Assembly (NCBI RefSeq): GCF_937616625.2
Contig: NC_065572.1
Span: 55,353,653-55,417,652 of the forward strand
Origin: Mercurialis annua
Taxonomy: Eukaryota > Streptophyta > Magnoliopsida > Malpighiales > Euphorbiaceae
Length of the DNA stretch: 64,000 nt
Direction of reading: 5' to 3'
Shown here: in pieces, positions 39,631 to 52,092 of the stretch
How positions within the stretch are numbered: the first letter of the stretch is position 1
Layout of the letters: each line of letters opens with the position of its first letter
Program-made: the position numbers and the translations under genes
Notes under the pieces: model-generated
What the model was told of the DNA's origin: nothing
What the model saw: the letters and a program-made list of their open reading frames with translations, nothing else
Database searches by the model: none

Positions 39631-40730
39631 TGGCGAGTCACACCGGTAGCAGGCTAAGGCCTGAGCAAAGTATCTCAAGTCCTTATTTTCTTTATCCAGG
39701 AAAAAATCCATCATTGATGCTTGTTTTCAGTCCATGAATTGGAGAAAATTATCACAAATGGTTCAGATCCATGCAAATGGAGTTATTGTCAAAGAACAAA
39801 TACAAATTTATTATGTTCAATATATGTTCCACAGCAAACAGATCAAATGTATGAAGTATGGCAGCGCTGCAACACCATAGTAGTTTTATGGATTAACAAG
39901 TCTGTTTCCTCTTACAATTGCTCAAAGCATTTCATGTATTAATAATGCATTTGACGTATAAAATGATCTTCGAGAAAGATTTTTTCAAGGAGATGTAACA
40001 AGGATTGATGATTTGTATGAAGAAATTTGTACCTTGAAATAGAATAACTTATGTGTTATAAAATATTTAACTTTGCTTAAATATCTTTGGGACGAGTTGT
40101 CAAACTTGAGAATAACTATACCTAGCTGTAACTTGTTTGCCTAAATATTTATGTGGTGTTATAGACACAATGAAGAAGTACTGTGATAATGATTATATGA
40201 TTAAGTTTCTTAAGGGATTGAATGAAAGCTTTTCTCAAATTAGATCACACGTGACTATGATAGAGCCTTTATTAGGAATAAACAAGATTTTTTCATCAGT
40301 TATTCAATTTGAGTGGTAGTTCGGACATTCTAAAATGACATAATCCAATGCTTTTCTTACTAGAGGAAATTATTTTTAAAAAAACTTTACAACATATGAA
40401 CATGCTGATAACAAATAGGGATAAATGAGTCGAATACTTTTTTATTTAAATGAAAAGAAATTTTAGACAATGGACCTAATTATAATAAGAAATTTGGTTA
40501 TGTAAATAAGAAGAATGCTCTCATTGTGGTTATACCAATCATATAATTAACACATGCTACAAAAAGTATGGATATCCACCTAGATATCAATTCAAAAACA
40601 AACCAAGCAATTTTATTAGTTAGAAAAATCAACTTACTGGAAATTGTAGTCCTAGAAAGAATCATTCTTTCTCTCTTGATATTTTTATAGCAAAATCTAA
40701 CACAATGGCATATAGCCCCATGTCTTTTCT
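39631..40730 (+). pseudogene. copia gag remnant with zinc knuckle
   Basis: From ATG 39631 the frame gives a typical copia gag start (SSPYFLYPGKNPSLMLVF). Later frames give WINKSVS and LLGINKIFSSVIQFE, gag motifs. Around 40514-40595 a CCHC knuckle is readable (C-x2-C-G-x-T-N-H-x4-C, then KKYGYPP). Several stops and shifts make it non-functional. It is cut at 40730 by a MITE; the continuation is at 41627. Confidence 0.75.
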
Positions 40731-41617
40731 GGGTCAAATACTTGGTAGGTTACCAAACTATACTTTTATTTTAAGAAGAATTCCATATAATGATTTAATT
40801 TTAAAAGGTTATCAAACTATCAATTTATTTAAAAAAGGACACCGAATATTAATTTATTTCTAAAAACCTATCAAACTATCAACTCATTACAAAAAGAATA
40901 TCGCACATTGATTTGATTTTTAGAAAGTTACCAAAATTTAATTTTTTTCAATTATCTGAATCATATATGGTATTTTGCATAATTATCCGCCAGATAAACT
41001 GCACGTGTATAAATAAAAGGGTAAATTGCATAAAAAATCACGACCTTTACATGTAGTTTTATTTTAATTATTACTTTTAAAAGGTGGCATTTACAGGCAC
41101 GATCTTTCAATTTTTTCAAATTCATCATTTCAATGTATTTTTGTTGACTAAGTTCTTCACTAAACCATTAATTAAAAATCCAAATTATAATTCGACACCA
41201 AATTTTATTATCTTTTGATTAGAGTATGTAGGATTATGAATTTTTAGTCATATAAAATACACCGAATTTTACTTTGGTGATAGATTTGAAACAAAATGAA
41301 AGGTTGTGTATTTAAATGCCACCTTGAAAAAGTCGTGATTAAAATGAAACTACGTGTAAAGGTCGTGATTTTTTATGCAATTAACCCTAAATAAAAACAT
41401 CTAATTGATCAAAAAAATTAAAACTTGGTAACATCTTAGAAATAAATTAATGTTCACTATTATTTTTTAAATAAATTGATAGTTTGATAACCTTTTAGAA
41501 ATTAATCAAGGTTCCGTATTCTTTTTGAAATAAGTTGATTAGTTTGATATCTTTTAGAAATAAATCAATGTTCAGCTTCTTTTTTTAAATAAGTTGATAA
41601 TTTGGTAACCTACTAAG
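40731..41617. mobile_element. Mutator-like MITE in the copia gag region
   Basis: A perfect 9-base duplication GTCTTTTCT flanks it (40722-40730 and 41618-41626). Inverted arms include TAGGTTACCAAACTAT and ATAATTTGGTAACCTA, and both arms hold several tandem versions of a TTTAGAAATAAATYAATGTTC / TATCAAACTATCAA unit. The left end has about 10 extra bases compared with the right. A second MITE is nested at 41019-41387. Confidence 0.8.
41019..41387. mobile_element. Mutator-like MITE nested in another MITE
   Basis: A perfect 9-base duplication TAAATAAAA flanks it (41010-41018 and 41388-41396). The ends are GGGTAAATTGCATAAAAAAT and GGGTTAATTGCATAAAAAAT on the complement, followed by CACGACCTTTACATGTAG / CACGACCTTTACACGTAG and an AAGGTGGCATTTA motif in both arms. 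No coding. Confidence 0.88.
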
Positions 41618-41626
41618 GTCTTTTCT

Positions 41627-42260
41627 TTTTACAGCTCAGCAGTATACCAAAATCATAACAATTAGTCAATTTATTGGAGAGCCAACAAACTTCTCTTCAC
41701 ATGTTAACTTTTTATCAGCAAGCTTCAAACATGAATTTCATACATGTAACATTGTTCATACTTGCCTTCATACTGCAAAGATATTATCAAATGAATGTAT
41801 AGTTGACACTAGTACAATTGATGATGTATAATCTCGTTTGATTTGCTTAAAAGTCATAAATCCGTGATTGGTGTGAAAGTGAACTTTCAAATGGACAACA
41901 AGTGTGTGTAACTCATATTGGAATTATTGAGATATTTGATTTTTTGATCCCGCATGATTTACTATATGTACCCCTTTTCAATTTTAAACTCATATATGTG
42001 AGCAAATTTAAGCCTCAAATCCTTTTCCCTTCTATTTTTCCATTTGTTACATTCAGAAACTTCACAATTGAAGGATAAATGGGATATCTAAAAATAAAAA
42101 TGGACTGTATCATTTAGAGATCCTCAAAAATATCTCTTATAATACAGTTTTAAAATTATAATTTGTTTTTCAAAAACTGTGGCATCACAGATTATGACAC
42201 TTATTTAATTCTAGATTGAAAATTTTACAAAAAATAGATTCTGATATATTATGTACTTTT
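41627..42260 (+). pseudogene. copia gag-protease fragment
   Basis: Short readable pieces only: AVYQNHNN directly after the MITE and IVDTSTIDD near 41798-41830, which resembles the copia protease start (D-T-G/S). It ends where the minus-strand solo LTR inserts. Confidence 0.55.
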
Positions 42261-42893
42261 TGTCACGATCCAATATCATAGATCGTGACCGGTGTTAGGG
42301 TATGGGAGTGGTACCTCCAAAATTCGTAGCTAGCCTTGCAGATAAACACACAATACCAAATAAACCTGCACAAAACTAGTACTCCGGGGAAATCGAGACT
42401 CAAACCTAAGTCTAGCAGTTTATATACAACATTATAACCACATGCTCGGCACAATTCCGAGACTCCAACAACATGCCAAATCCAAATCCAAAATAATACA
42501 TGCCAACATGCGTAAACAACCAACAAAGGATCACTTTACCCCCCAACTTGGCACAAAGTATCAAAAATGTCCAAAACTCCAAAAACAGGATCACTTTTAC
42601 CCTAATCTTGGCAAAATCACCTCAAAACCCCCCTCCCCATTCTCAGTTTGGCGTGTGAAAGACAAATATGGTTTCGACAAACCACCTATCAAAACTATTG
42701 GTTTCATAACAATTTGAGGGGGTAACATGACCCATCTTTCCCAATTAAATCCATAAATTAAAAAAAAACTTAATTCCCTATCTTCTTCAATTTCAATTCG
42801 CAAAAAACATGAGCCCTAATTACCCATCTGCTATAATTTTATCGCGCAAAACATAAATCCTAACTCCCATTTTAATTCCGGTTAGCTCTTGAA

Positions 42894-43390
42894 GATGTCG
42901 AGTGGGTCGAATTCCCATGGTTCTTCAGCTAGATCCACCAGAAAATATCGCCCTCGACAGAGGCGTGCTAGCAAACCTAATTACAATTACCAGGAAGAGC
43001 TCGTTCCTGTAGATATGGTTTTTTTTTTGTTAAAGCTCCGATTTGGGTTTCATGGACAAGAGAAAATCCACGAAGAAGATTTTAGGGTGTAAAAAAGGTG
43101 CGATTGACTGTGGAGTATTTGAGTGCATTGATGCAGAACGTTTTTCCAGTCGATCGAAGGAAGTAGTTAATGAATTGTTAGTTGAAATTGATGAAATGGT
43201 GATGGGCCATGGTAATTTTAGCTACCTTGAAGATTGGGAAGACTAGAGATATGCTGCTGAATTGGTCAAATTGGCTAGAGAAGAGGGGATGAAATACAAG
43301 AATATATTCTGGTGTCTTGCTGCTGGTTTTGGTGTTGTGTTGATTGTGTTGATGCTTGTAATTGTTTTTGTAATTACAGTTGTTATATGA
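42894..43390 (+). pseudogene. GRF-zinc-finger/transmembrane accessory gene of the MULE, broken
   Basis: Starting at ATG 42894 (MSSGSNSHGSS..), then in shifted frames comes CGVFECIDAE and RSKEVVNELL, which resembles the end of plant GRF zinc-finger domains. After an in-frame TAG near 43243 a hydrophobic segment (FGVVLIVLMLVIVFV) suggests a C-terminal membrane anchor. The expected first zinc-binding cysteines are not visible. Such GRF-TM genes are common in plant genomes; a place in this MULE is an observation, a role in it is inference. Confidence 0.5.
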
Positions 43391-43433
43391 AGAATGTAAC
43401 TTGCATCAGATGTATCAAAAAGATCCATCAACT

Positions 43434-45521
43434 TTACCAAAAGGTATCAAAAACACCCTTAAATAAACAACACAACACTAAAAAGAATAAAAACAGGAAA
43501 CTAACCTTTTGCATATCAGTGATCAGTGTCAGGTTGGTGCCATCTCCAAGATCAAGGTCATTTTTCAGGTTTTTCAAAAACCACACCCAAGTAGCTTTGC
43601 TTTCTAATTTTACCCATGCCCAAGCAATAGGAAATCTTTGATTGTTGCCATCCCTTCTACTTACAGTAAGCAATTCTCCTTTGCAAATGGTCTTCAAAAA
43701 GCACCCTTCAAGTCTAATCACAGGCCTACAACCAGCCTTCCATCCTTTTTTCAATGCATCAAAACAAATGTACATTACTCCAAACTAATTTATGTTTCCA
43801 TCAATTAACAGGTCAACTGTGGTTGCTGGATTGGTAGCCAGAAGCTCTTCTTTGTAATCCCACAACAAACCATACTTCTTCAGAAGATCCCCTTCTAACT
43901 CTTCCAGCAGAATTCTCTTAACCCTCTTGCATTTTATGTCACTCACATCAATCTTCAACTCCCTCATTGCCCTTGCTTTTAACTCTTTATACTTTAGGTG
44001 GCTGAAATTAGTAATCTTGTCTCTGAAGTAGTCCACTAAGAAATTTTGAGTGGCTTGTCTAATCTAAAACTCTTTGAAGCATTTGTGCTGAGGACTCTAA
44101 GTCTTGACCATAAAGTCTCTAGTGGACTCAATCTTGCTAGCTAGAATATGCCAATCACACCCCACCCCTACCTCTGGTTGGTTCATTCTTCAACATCTTA
44201 ATCTACACAACTCTATTCACAGTATACTTCCTAATAGCTTCCCTAAACTCAGGTGCATTTTTAATAACCATTTCCACAAAAAATGCAGGGTTAGGGTTGC
44301 TAGGATCATACACAACTGGCTCCGACCTCCCCACATAAGCTGTCTCCACAACATCCTCACCAACTGGGATTGGTTCACCTCCCATATCATCCATCACTGT
44401 AGCTCTTTGGGCCCTTTCCATCCTCTTCTTTTTGGCCCTATAGTTTTCCCTTAGTTTGTTTCTTGCTTGAATTAGTTCTTCATCCCCCAAATCTGAGAAG
44501 TAATCCATCTCATTTGTGTAGTCAAAATTTTCCTCGCCACTACTGATAAGTTCCTCATCATCCACATTCTCAGTGATTTCTCTCCTATGGCATAGGTGTG
44601 CCCACTTTGAAACCCTCCTCTTCCCCTTGTCAGTAATTGAAGTTTTACTCCAATTTGCAGTCTTATGTTTTTTCTTTCTCTTATTATTTTTTGGATGGCT
44701 GCAGGTCTTTGTACACCCTGATTCTGTGTTACACTGCCTACTACAGGTGTCTGAATTCCTCCTTCATTCATTAACTCATTAGTAAATTTCTAAAGCCACT
44801 CCATATCAAACATGTGGGCATGTTCTCCATCCACATTAGTTTACTAAGTAGGCTAATCCTCAACTAAACTATCAACTGCCACAGGATCACTTCCCCCCTC
44901 CTCAGCAACAAGATTACTTCCCCTTTTCCAACAACATGATCACTTCCGCCCTACTCAGCAACAAGATCACTTCCCCCGCCTCAGCAACATGATCACTTCC
45001 CCCCTCCTCATCAACAAGATCACTTCCCCCCTCCTCTGCCACATGCTCTAACTCAGGCCCTTGCACATCCTCAATTTATGCCCCCTTATCTAATCCCTCA
45101 CCCATTCTATCTAAACTGCTCTCATCTTTCCTCCATTTTAACAACAATACCTCAGTTTCAGTCTCACATAGAAACTTTGGTTGGTCTATACTATGATTTA
45201 GAAAAACAGCCAAGGTTTCACACCTATTTTCCTAACCCTGTGCTAGCAAAAGTTTAACAACTTTATCAAATTTTTCATCCAAAAGTGCCCTAACATCCTC
45301 ATGTATTACACCCCAACTGATAACCAAAACATTTTAGGCATATGCCCATACCCTAAGCTCTTCACTATGCCAACCACCATACCATAATTTAAATCTTCAG
45401 CATCTGCAATAGTCTGCTTGTAATAATTTCCTCCACAATATCTTAATTCAGGATCATAAACATATACCCCTCCATGCTTAATTTTCAGAAACGTTTTTAT
45501 AGGCTCATCAACCAAATTCAT
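43434..45521 (-). pseudogene. MULE transposase remnant
   Basis: Minus-strand pieces in family order: 45306-45521 PB1-like N-terminal domain (GGVYVYDPELRYCGG); 44203-44565 an acidic linker ending in the MuDR-type EFREAIRKYTV; 43785-44036 the middle region (YKELKARAMRELKIDVS); 43434-43775 the MULE catalytic domain (LEGCFLKTICKGELL, DGNNQRFPIAWAWV, ITDMQK). The usual catalytic Asp of LDGC reads Glu here. After ITDMQK the frame leaves the family, and the rest of the catalytic domain and SWIM zinc finger are missing. Acts on the TIRs if intact; this copy should be dead. Confidence 0.8.
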
Positions 45522-48500
45522 TCTACCATCAAAAAAATCAAATCACAAATCAAAAACAGACACGGCATACTGAACAACAAATAGCATTTGAATGTTTATA
45601 TATTCAAACTCAAAAACAGACACATGATTAGAAAAACCATTAACCAAAAAATCATACAAATAACCAACATGCAAACAGCAAACATGCATACGAAAAACAT
45701 GCAAAATCCAATAATCAAACAACATTTGAAAGATTATATATTAAAATTAAAAAACAGACAAAGAATCAGAACAACCCTTAACCTAAATATCATACAAATA
45801 ACTTACATGCAAAAATAAATAAATTTAACAGCCCCATTAATGACAGTGAAAGAGGGTATTGAAGGGTACAAACTACATACCTACGAAAGTACTCCGCCTG
45901 AGCCATTTTTGGCCGTTGGACCAGAATTCAGTGTGTTCAAACAACCCAATGCTTTTTTGATTCTGATGAAATAAACACAAGATCAAGCAAATGAGACTTC
46001 AAATGATCCAATTTAAGAAGATTAAGGGTTAATTTTGAAGGAATTAGAAACCCTACATTTTGACCTAGCAAAGATAACCGTTGGGGAAGAAGAGAGAAAA
46101 TGAAAAGAGAAGAAAATTGAAAAAACGGAAAAAGTAAAAAAAGAAGTTAATTTTGATGGTTGTAAAATTAATTAGATTTAATTTTGCATGCTTTCATCCA
46201 CGTGGCACTACTAGGGGCCCTGAAACTAATTCACTCTCTTTTTCCAGCGAGTGCATCACAAACATGCGAGGAGGGTGTTTTTTGAGCTGGTTTTGCCAAG
46301 TTCAGGGTAAAAGTGATCATGTTTTGGAGCTTTGGACGTTTTTGATACTTTGTGCCAAGTTGAGGGGGGTAAAGTGATCCTTTGTTCCTTATACAATAGT
46401 CAGACCAATATGACCACAACAGTCTAAAATAATAAAGACATAACTAATACTATTGCGGTCTAAGAGTTTTAAATAAGTTTGACATCTTTATTTAAAACAA
46501 AATAAACCTATGAGGAAATCAACAAAGATGGAGGTCATCGACACGCTCAAAATGAAATCTTGGAAATGGGGATACGACGGGGTCAGATATACTGGGATGA
46601 GTTCATACTACTATTTATATTTATTAAGTAAAAACCTTTAAAATTGTAAAATCCTTTTCACACTTATATATATAACATTATGGAATCAATATAGATATGA
46701 AATACAAAATAGGTATAACGAATCAACACCGAATCCTAAAGTAGACGGGAACAAATCCTCGTCATTTCCAAAGTAGGCCAAACGATTTTCTGCCGAACCC
46801 AAAATATTTACCGGTGCACACAATCTTGATGATACCCATCGAGTATCTTGTTCGAATCCAGGTTCATAATAATTCGAAAATCAGTTCGAAAACACTTATA
46901 TAATAAAATACACAATTTACTTAATAAAGCGGTAAACATCAACATAAACTCACTGCTTGTGAATCCATTTGAAAACCTAACAAGCAACTAAACCTGATCT
47001 GACTCTAAATCACGAGCAGACGACGAGTCTAAAAACAAGGCATAGGTTAAACCAACTCAACCCCTAACTCTAAGAATACTAGACAACACATAGGACTAGT
47101 ATCTCAACCACAAGCCAAAGTACAAGGCAAAGCATAACAATCATACATATCAAAGTCAAATAACTAGTTAAGCCAAATCGAGTTCCCATTTGAAAACATA
47201 ATCTAGAATATAACTTAGTTCAAATCATTTAAACCAAGTGAAAGTCCTAAAGTAGTGAGTTAGCCGAGTTACACAACTACAAGTTTAACTTCACATGTCG
47301 AGGGACCCAAGTTTAACCCGATCCAAAGACACCAAAGTATAAATCAAAATTAAAATTCCGGAAAGCCTTTAAATAAATTAATAATCATTTGAAAACAATG
47401 GAATTTAGTATAGCTTAACAACCCAACAACCACTTATACAACATGCTTAACACTTAGTCACAATTTGGCTAAACCACCCAAAGTAGACACAAGCGTGCCA
47501 AATCACTTCAAAAGAACCCAACAAGGATTGTATACACATTTAATTCATAAACTCAGATCTAAACTAAAGAACCAATGCAACAATTAATCATGGCATAACA
47601 TAGCCAAACTCATATACAACCATCATGAAACGATTGTCAACAATCTCAAACAATATCAACATGATATAGACAGTAAAACCAGCCCTATAACATCTATATG
47701 AAGCAACTATGATCCCAAAGCAATTACTAAACTAACCAATGCATACAAATACATTTCATGCCCAAAAACCAACATTTGAGTCGCCAACTAATTGATTACC
47801 CATAACATAAATTCCTAAGTGTTATCTCAGCCCTAGGACATGCATTTACAACCACTATAATCATGCCAAAACAGAGACAACAACCATAGTTTGAACATAC
47901 CAACAATCTTGCATATAAATCCAACAATTGTACAAAATACCCAAAGTATAATCTAATAACAATCATGCTAATCCAATCTTAAACATACAAGTACATATAT
48001 TGACATGGCAAATCAGTAATCAACATCATAACACCTAAAGTATATTGATTAAAAGCTATAATGCAAGAATACGTACTTACCAATGAAGATAAACGGATTA
48101 TAACGCCACACGAAACGAGAATGAAATGAATCAGAATTGGTATGAACAAAACCTCACAAGAACATTGGATAACATGAATTCATAAGCTACAAAACGAATA
48201 GAACCAAGAACACATGAATACACAAGGAGAAAGATGAGTGGATCACTTACCGGAATCCAAATAAGAGGAAAAGGTGTGCAAACGATTAAACCAGAGAGTT
48301 TATGATAAGAGGTTGACTATGGTTTATAAAAATGAAAGGGGTTTAGATCAGATAAGGGGTCTATATATAGACCCCGAAAGAAAATTATACAGCAGGGTGG
48401 GATGGGGGACGCGATGCGAGGCGCGTCGGGCCATCGCGCCCTACCAGAAGCGCTTGAGAGCGATACGAGGCGCGCCTTCCTCGTTGCGGGGACCCTGTTT

Positions 48501-48659
48501 GGGCCAAATCAATGTGCTAGCTTGCACAGGGCCCAACGACAACGATAGATTTGAACCTGAGCCCCAACACAGACCTAAACGAGTCCAACGAACACGAAAA
48601 CGATCAACATGGTGACATAACAACATCGGACACCAAATAGATAAACACGAGTTGTTACA

Positions 48660-49230
48660 CTTCTTATGATGTAAACAATGCTTGTCATTTTGCAAAACAA
48701 AAGAGGTTGCCATTTCCTATCAGTGATATGCTTTTGATGCTATATTCGATCACATTTACATTGACTTGTGGGGACCTTGTCAATGTATGTCTCTAAAAGG
48801 CTGTAGATACTTTCTCACCATTGTAGATTATTTCAACAGGATTACGTGGATTTTCTTGCTAAAAAACAAATCTGAAGCTAGATTGTATATTCAAAACTTC
48901 TACACTTTTGCTAAAACTCAATTTTAGAAAGTTATAAAAACCATTTAAAATAATGATCTAGAATTTGAAATGCCTGTTTTCTACCAATCTCAGTGAATTT
49001 TACATCAAAACTCGTGCTTATACACCTCAACCAAATAATATTATTGAGAGAAAACATCAACATATTTTAAATGTAGTTCGAGCTCTATTTTTTCAATCCG
49101 CAATACCTTTACATGTTTGGCCAGAATGCATTTTGTATTCTGTCTATCTAATAAATACAACACCATCTCCAATCTTATCCAATCAAACTCCATTCTATAT
49201 TTTATATAAAAAGCATGCTCTTTAATCAAA
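48660..49230 (+). pseudogene. copia integrase remnant
   Basis: Directly after the solo LTR the frame reads CHFAKQKRLPFP, DHIYIDLWGPC and RYFLTIVDYFNRITWIFLL, matching the zinc-binding end and the first part of the integrase core. From 48965 a shifted frame gives [19 protein letters not shown], the catalytic Glu region. Stops and shifts between them rule out activity. Confidence 0.8.
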
Positions 49231-49389
49231 TCTCAAAGTGTTTGACTGTCTTGCTTTTGCCACTAATGTTTTAATTCATAAATAAAAATTTGATTCTAGA
49301 GCAATCAAATCTGTTTTATTAGATTTTCAACCTAGTGTGAAAGGTTACAAATTACTTAATCTAGCCACTCAACAAGTTTTGTTTAGCCA

Positions 49390-51108
49390 GAGATGTTCAG
49401 TTTTATAAAAATATCTTCCCTTGATATAACTCGTTTAATTTCTCTGGAAACTTATGATTCTTTACTTGCATTTTTTGATTCTTTTATCCCTCGTACAACA
49501 CCAATTATTTCTAATACACATAATTCTTCAATCAGTAATTCTTGGTCTACAATATCTACATCCCCACCTCTTTCTCATATTCTTAACTCTCATGACTCAA
49601 TATTTCAGGAGGAAGATTTTCCATTATTAAGAAAATAAACAACCACTTTATCATCTCATTTCAAGGATTACACTGTCAATATCCCTCCCACTAATAAAAA
49701 AACATGTTGATGCTAGTATTACAGATAGGAAATGGCAACCTCTTTATATGCAAACAGAGATTCATGCTTTGCATCTCAATAAGTCTTGGATTGTTATCGC
49801 CTTACCTCCAAAACACATTATTGGCTGCAAGTTGGTTTATAAACTTATGTTTAAAGCAAATGGTTCCATTGAGAGATGTAAGGAAAGGTTAGTAGCAAAG
49901 GGTTTCACATAACAAAAAGGGATTGATTATCCAAAAACTCTCTCCTGTTGTCAAGATAACTACAATCAGATCTTTCATTGCTTTAGCTTCCATTTATCAA
50001 TGGCATTTGTTCCAATTAGAAATAAATAATGCTTTTCTATATGGTAACTTACAAGAAAAAGTCTATATGAAACTTCCTCCAGGCTTTGAAACTTAAAAAC
50101 CTAATCAGGTTTGCAGCAGATCCATCCTTATGCATCAACTATTTAGGTTCCACCTTCTTAGATCTATTAATCTATGTATATGATCTCATCATTGAAAAGA
50201 ATGACTTACTTGTTGCTCAAGATATCAAAACTTATTTGCATGATCAATTATCCATCAAAGATTTTGGGATTTTGAAATATTTTTTAGGCTTTAAGGTGAA
50301 AAGATCTTCTTCTAGCATGAGCTTATGTCAAAGAAAGTATTATTTGGACTTATTACAAGAATTTGGTCTTCTTCAAGCCATGCATGCACCTACTCCCATG
50401 CTTAAATCAACTAGACTTTCTGCTACATACTTTCATTTTCCTGATAATTCTTTTTACAAAAGACTTGTAGACAAGATTTTATATATATAAATACAAGAGT
50501 TGGTCAATCATTTGCAGTCCAACAACTGTCTCAGTTTCTATGCAGTCCTACTCAACTTCATCTATCTACAGCTTATAGGGTTCTCAAGTTCATCAAAGCA
50601 GCTCTTGATAAAGGAATTTTCTTTCCTTCCGAAGATTCTTTGCAACTAAAAGGCTTTAATGACTATGATTGGACCACTTGTAAAGATAATAGAAAGTTTA
50701 TCTCTAGAATATGTGTTTTTCTTGGCGACTCCTTGATTTCTTAGAAATCCAAGAAATAAAAAATTGTCTCAAGAATCAAGTTCAGAAGCTCAATATAGAA
50801 CATCTTTGACTTGTCAAATTCAGCGGCTCTTGTACTTGTTGAAAGATTTCAGGATTCTTAATCCACAAGTTGTCCTTGTTTAAAGTGATAGTCAATCTGT
50901 CATGCAATTAGCTCACAATCCAGTCTATCATGAAAAAACAAAACGCATTAAAACAGATTGTCATCTCATTACAGAGAAAATTATTGCCGGTATTCTTCAC
51001 TTGCTACATGTTCCATCTTCTTTGCAACTTGCTGATTGTTCCACCCATCTTCTTTCTCCTCATCAGTTTCAACAATCTATTTTTAAGCTTTTCATGCTAG
51101 ACATTTAA
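49390..51108 (+). pseudogene. copia reverse transcriptase and RNase H remnant
   Basis: Frames broken by stops give ERCKERLVAKGFT, ASIYQWHLFQLEINNAFLYG, LLIYVYDLIIEKNDLL (the YVDD box here reads YVYD) and DFGILKYFLGFKV, then the RNase H end NPVYHEKTKRIKTDCHLI and LQLADCSTHLL. The order matches Ty1/copia. The changed catalytic box and many stops show long decay. Confidence 0.85.
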
Positions 51109-51121
51109 GTTTCCAGCTTGC

Positions 51122-51138
51122 GGGGGGGGGGGGGGGGG
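51122..51138. repeat. poly-G tract (17 G) at the copia polypurine site
   Basis: A run of 17 G directly after TTTCCAGCTTGC, where copia elements have a G-rich polypurine tract before the 3' LTR. Expansion or a sequencing artefact is possible. Confidence 0.8.
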
Positions 51139-51142
51139 TAGC

Positions 51143-51508
51143 AACGCAACAAAGCTTGATGGTATGCCACATCAACGAGTAGAATTCAGTTGCCGCAAAC
51201 ATGCTTCTCACACTGCAACAGCTGATGTCACATTAGCAAGCAGCAAACATGCTTCTCATGCTGTAGCAGCCAATGCCACATCAACAAGAAGCATACTCAG
51301 CACGAGTTGCTTATCTTAAAATTGATGATTATGTTAGTAACGGTAGTTAGATTCTATCAGTTAGTTCAGCAGTTATTTTAATAGAATAGATTTGATTCTG
51401 TTTAAGTTGTTGAATTTCTGTCAAATGCTTAAACTATAAAAGCATGACGCATATTAAAATCTCTTGTAATTTTGATTCTTCGAAATAATAAAGAAAGTTT
51501 TCTTCCTC
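51143..51508 (+). repeat. 3' LTR remnant of the copia element
   Basis: Matches 39225-39545 (CTATAAAAGCATGAC, GTAATTTTGATTCTT) with many differences and an internal duplication of the CATGCTTCTCA..GC segment. The end near TCTTCCTCA is approximate. Confidence 0.7.
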
Positions 51509-52092
51509 AACAATCCATATATTGTTTTATGATTTTTGTTTTTGTTTTTATAGTTCTACTATTAAGACCATCAAGTAATTATAATTTTTATAATGAATTT
51601 TTTCATTTTATAGTTACAATTACATTTTGTAAAATGTAATTTATCATGTGGCATATTTTTTTTTTATCAAAAAACAAAAACATGCCACATGATAAATTGT
51701 TAAAATGGACTTCAATTGTTATTGACAAAAAAAGAAATAAATAGTAATCAAAATGTCAATTTTGATTAAATATATAAATGTAAAAATCTATCGTTACACC
51801 TAAGAGCGTAAATAAATGTTGAACAATAAACTGATAAAATTATTTAATATAAATAAATGTTGTATGGTATATACATCTAAATTTGAACCTTATAAATGCA
51901 TATCTAATGACTTGACACAAAATTTGACCTCCCAATTTTTTTTTTCTCTCCACAAAAAAATAAATAAAAGAATGGTAAAAATATAAAGAAGAGTAGAACA
52001 TACATAATACATCTACTTTTTTTTTTTTATGAATATATAATACATCTACTTGACTTTACAATGGATGTTTAAGGTAAAAAAATGGAGTAAAA
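51509..52092. other. intergenic DNA with a strong hairpin
   Basis: About 51639-51699 folds on itself: AATTTATCATGTGGCAT and ATGCCACATGATAAATT are perfect complements around a T/A-rich loop, probably the core of a small MITE. Otherwise AT-rich; the part next to 52093 should be the 3' UTR of the minus-strand gene. Confidence 0.6.

Larger units (their letters stand above)
42521..46387 (-). mobile_element. decayed Mutator-like element (MULE) with long TIRs
   Basis: The ends read AACAAAGGATCACTTTACCC inward from both sides. TIRs of about 110 bases include CTTGGCACAAAGTATCAAAA and GGATCACTTTTACCCT. The 10-base flanks CGTAAACAAC and CTTATACAAT match at 7 positions. The interior holds broken MULE transposase pieces on the minus strand and a small GRF-like reading frame on the plus strand near the left end. 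The same TIR is on the short element at 57665. Confidence 0.8.
42261..48659 (-). mobile_element. solo LTR (about 2.5 kb, minus strand) split by a MULE
   Basis: On the minus strand it starts TGTAACAACTCGTG (48659) and ends GATCGTGACA (42261), with the flanks CTTTT and CTTCT (4 of 5 match). Without the MULE it is about 2.5 kb. The ends resemble the other TGTAAYA..GTGACA LTRs in the window, so it is probably Ty3/gypsy. Its insertion separates the copia protease from the integrase. A GC-rich patch at 48395-48480 sits where the other LTRs carry palindromes, but the motif differs. Confidence 0.75.
39196..51508 (+). mobile_element. decayed Ty1/copia retrotransposon, multiply interrupted
   Basis: LTR remnants at about 39196-39545 and 51143-51508 share GATATGCCACATCAAC-like, GCTTAAACTATAAAAGCATG and TTGTAATTTTGATTCTT segments. 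Between them, gag, zinc knuckle, integrase, reverse transcriptase and RNase H remnants follow in copia order on the + strand, all broken by stops and frameshifts. Insertions at 40731-41617 and 42261-48659 separate gag/protease from integrase. The LTRs are clearly diverged, so this is the oldest layer of the block. Confidence 0.85.

Noticed and set aside
44104..44454. 116-codon plus-strand frame
   Set aside because: It is the antisense shadow of the MULE transposase N-terminal region.
48274..48615. 113-codon frame rich in Arg
   Set aside because: It sits in the minus-strand solo LTR over its GC-rich patch; no family match.
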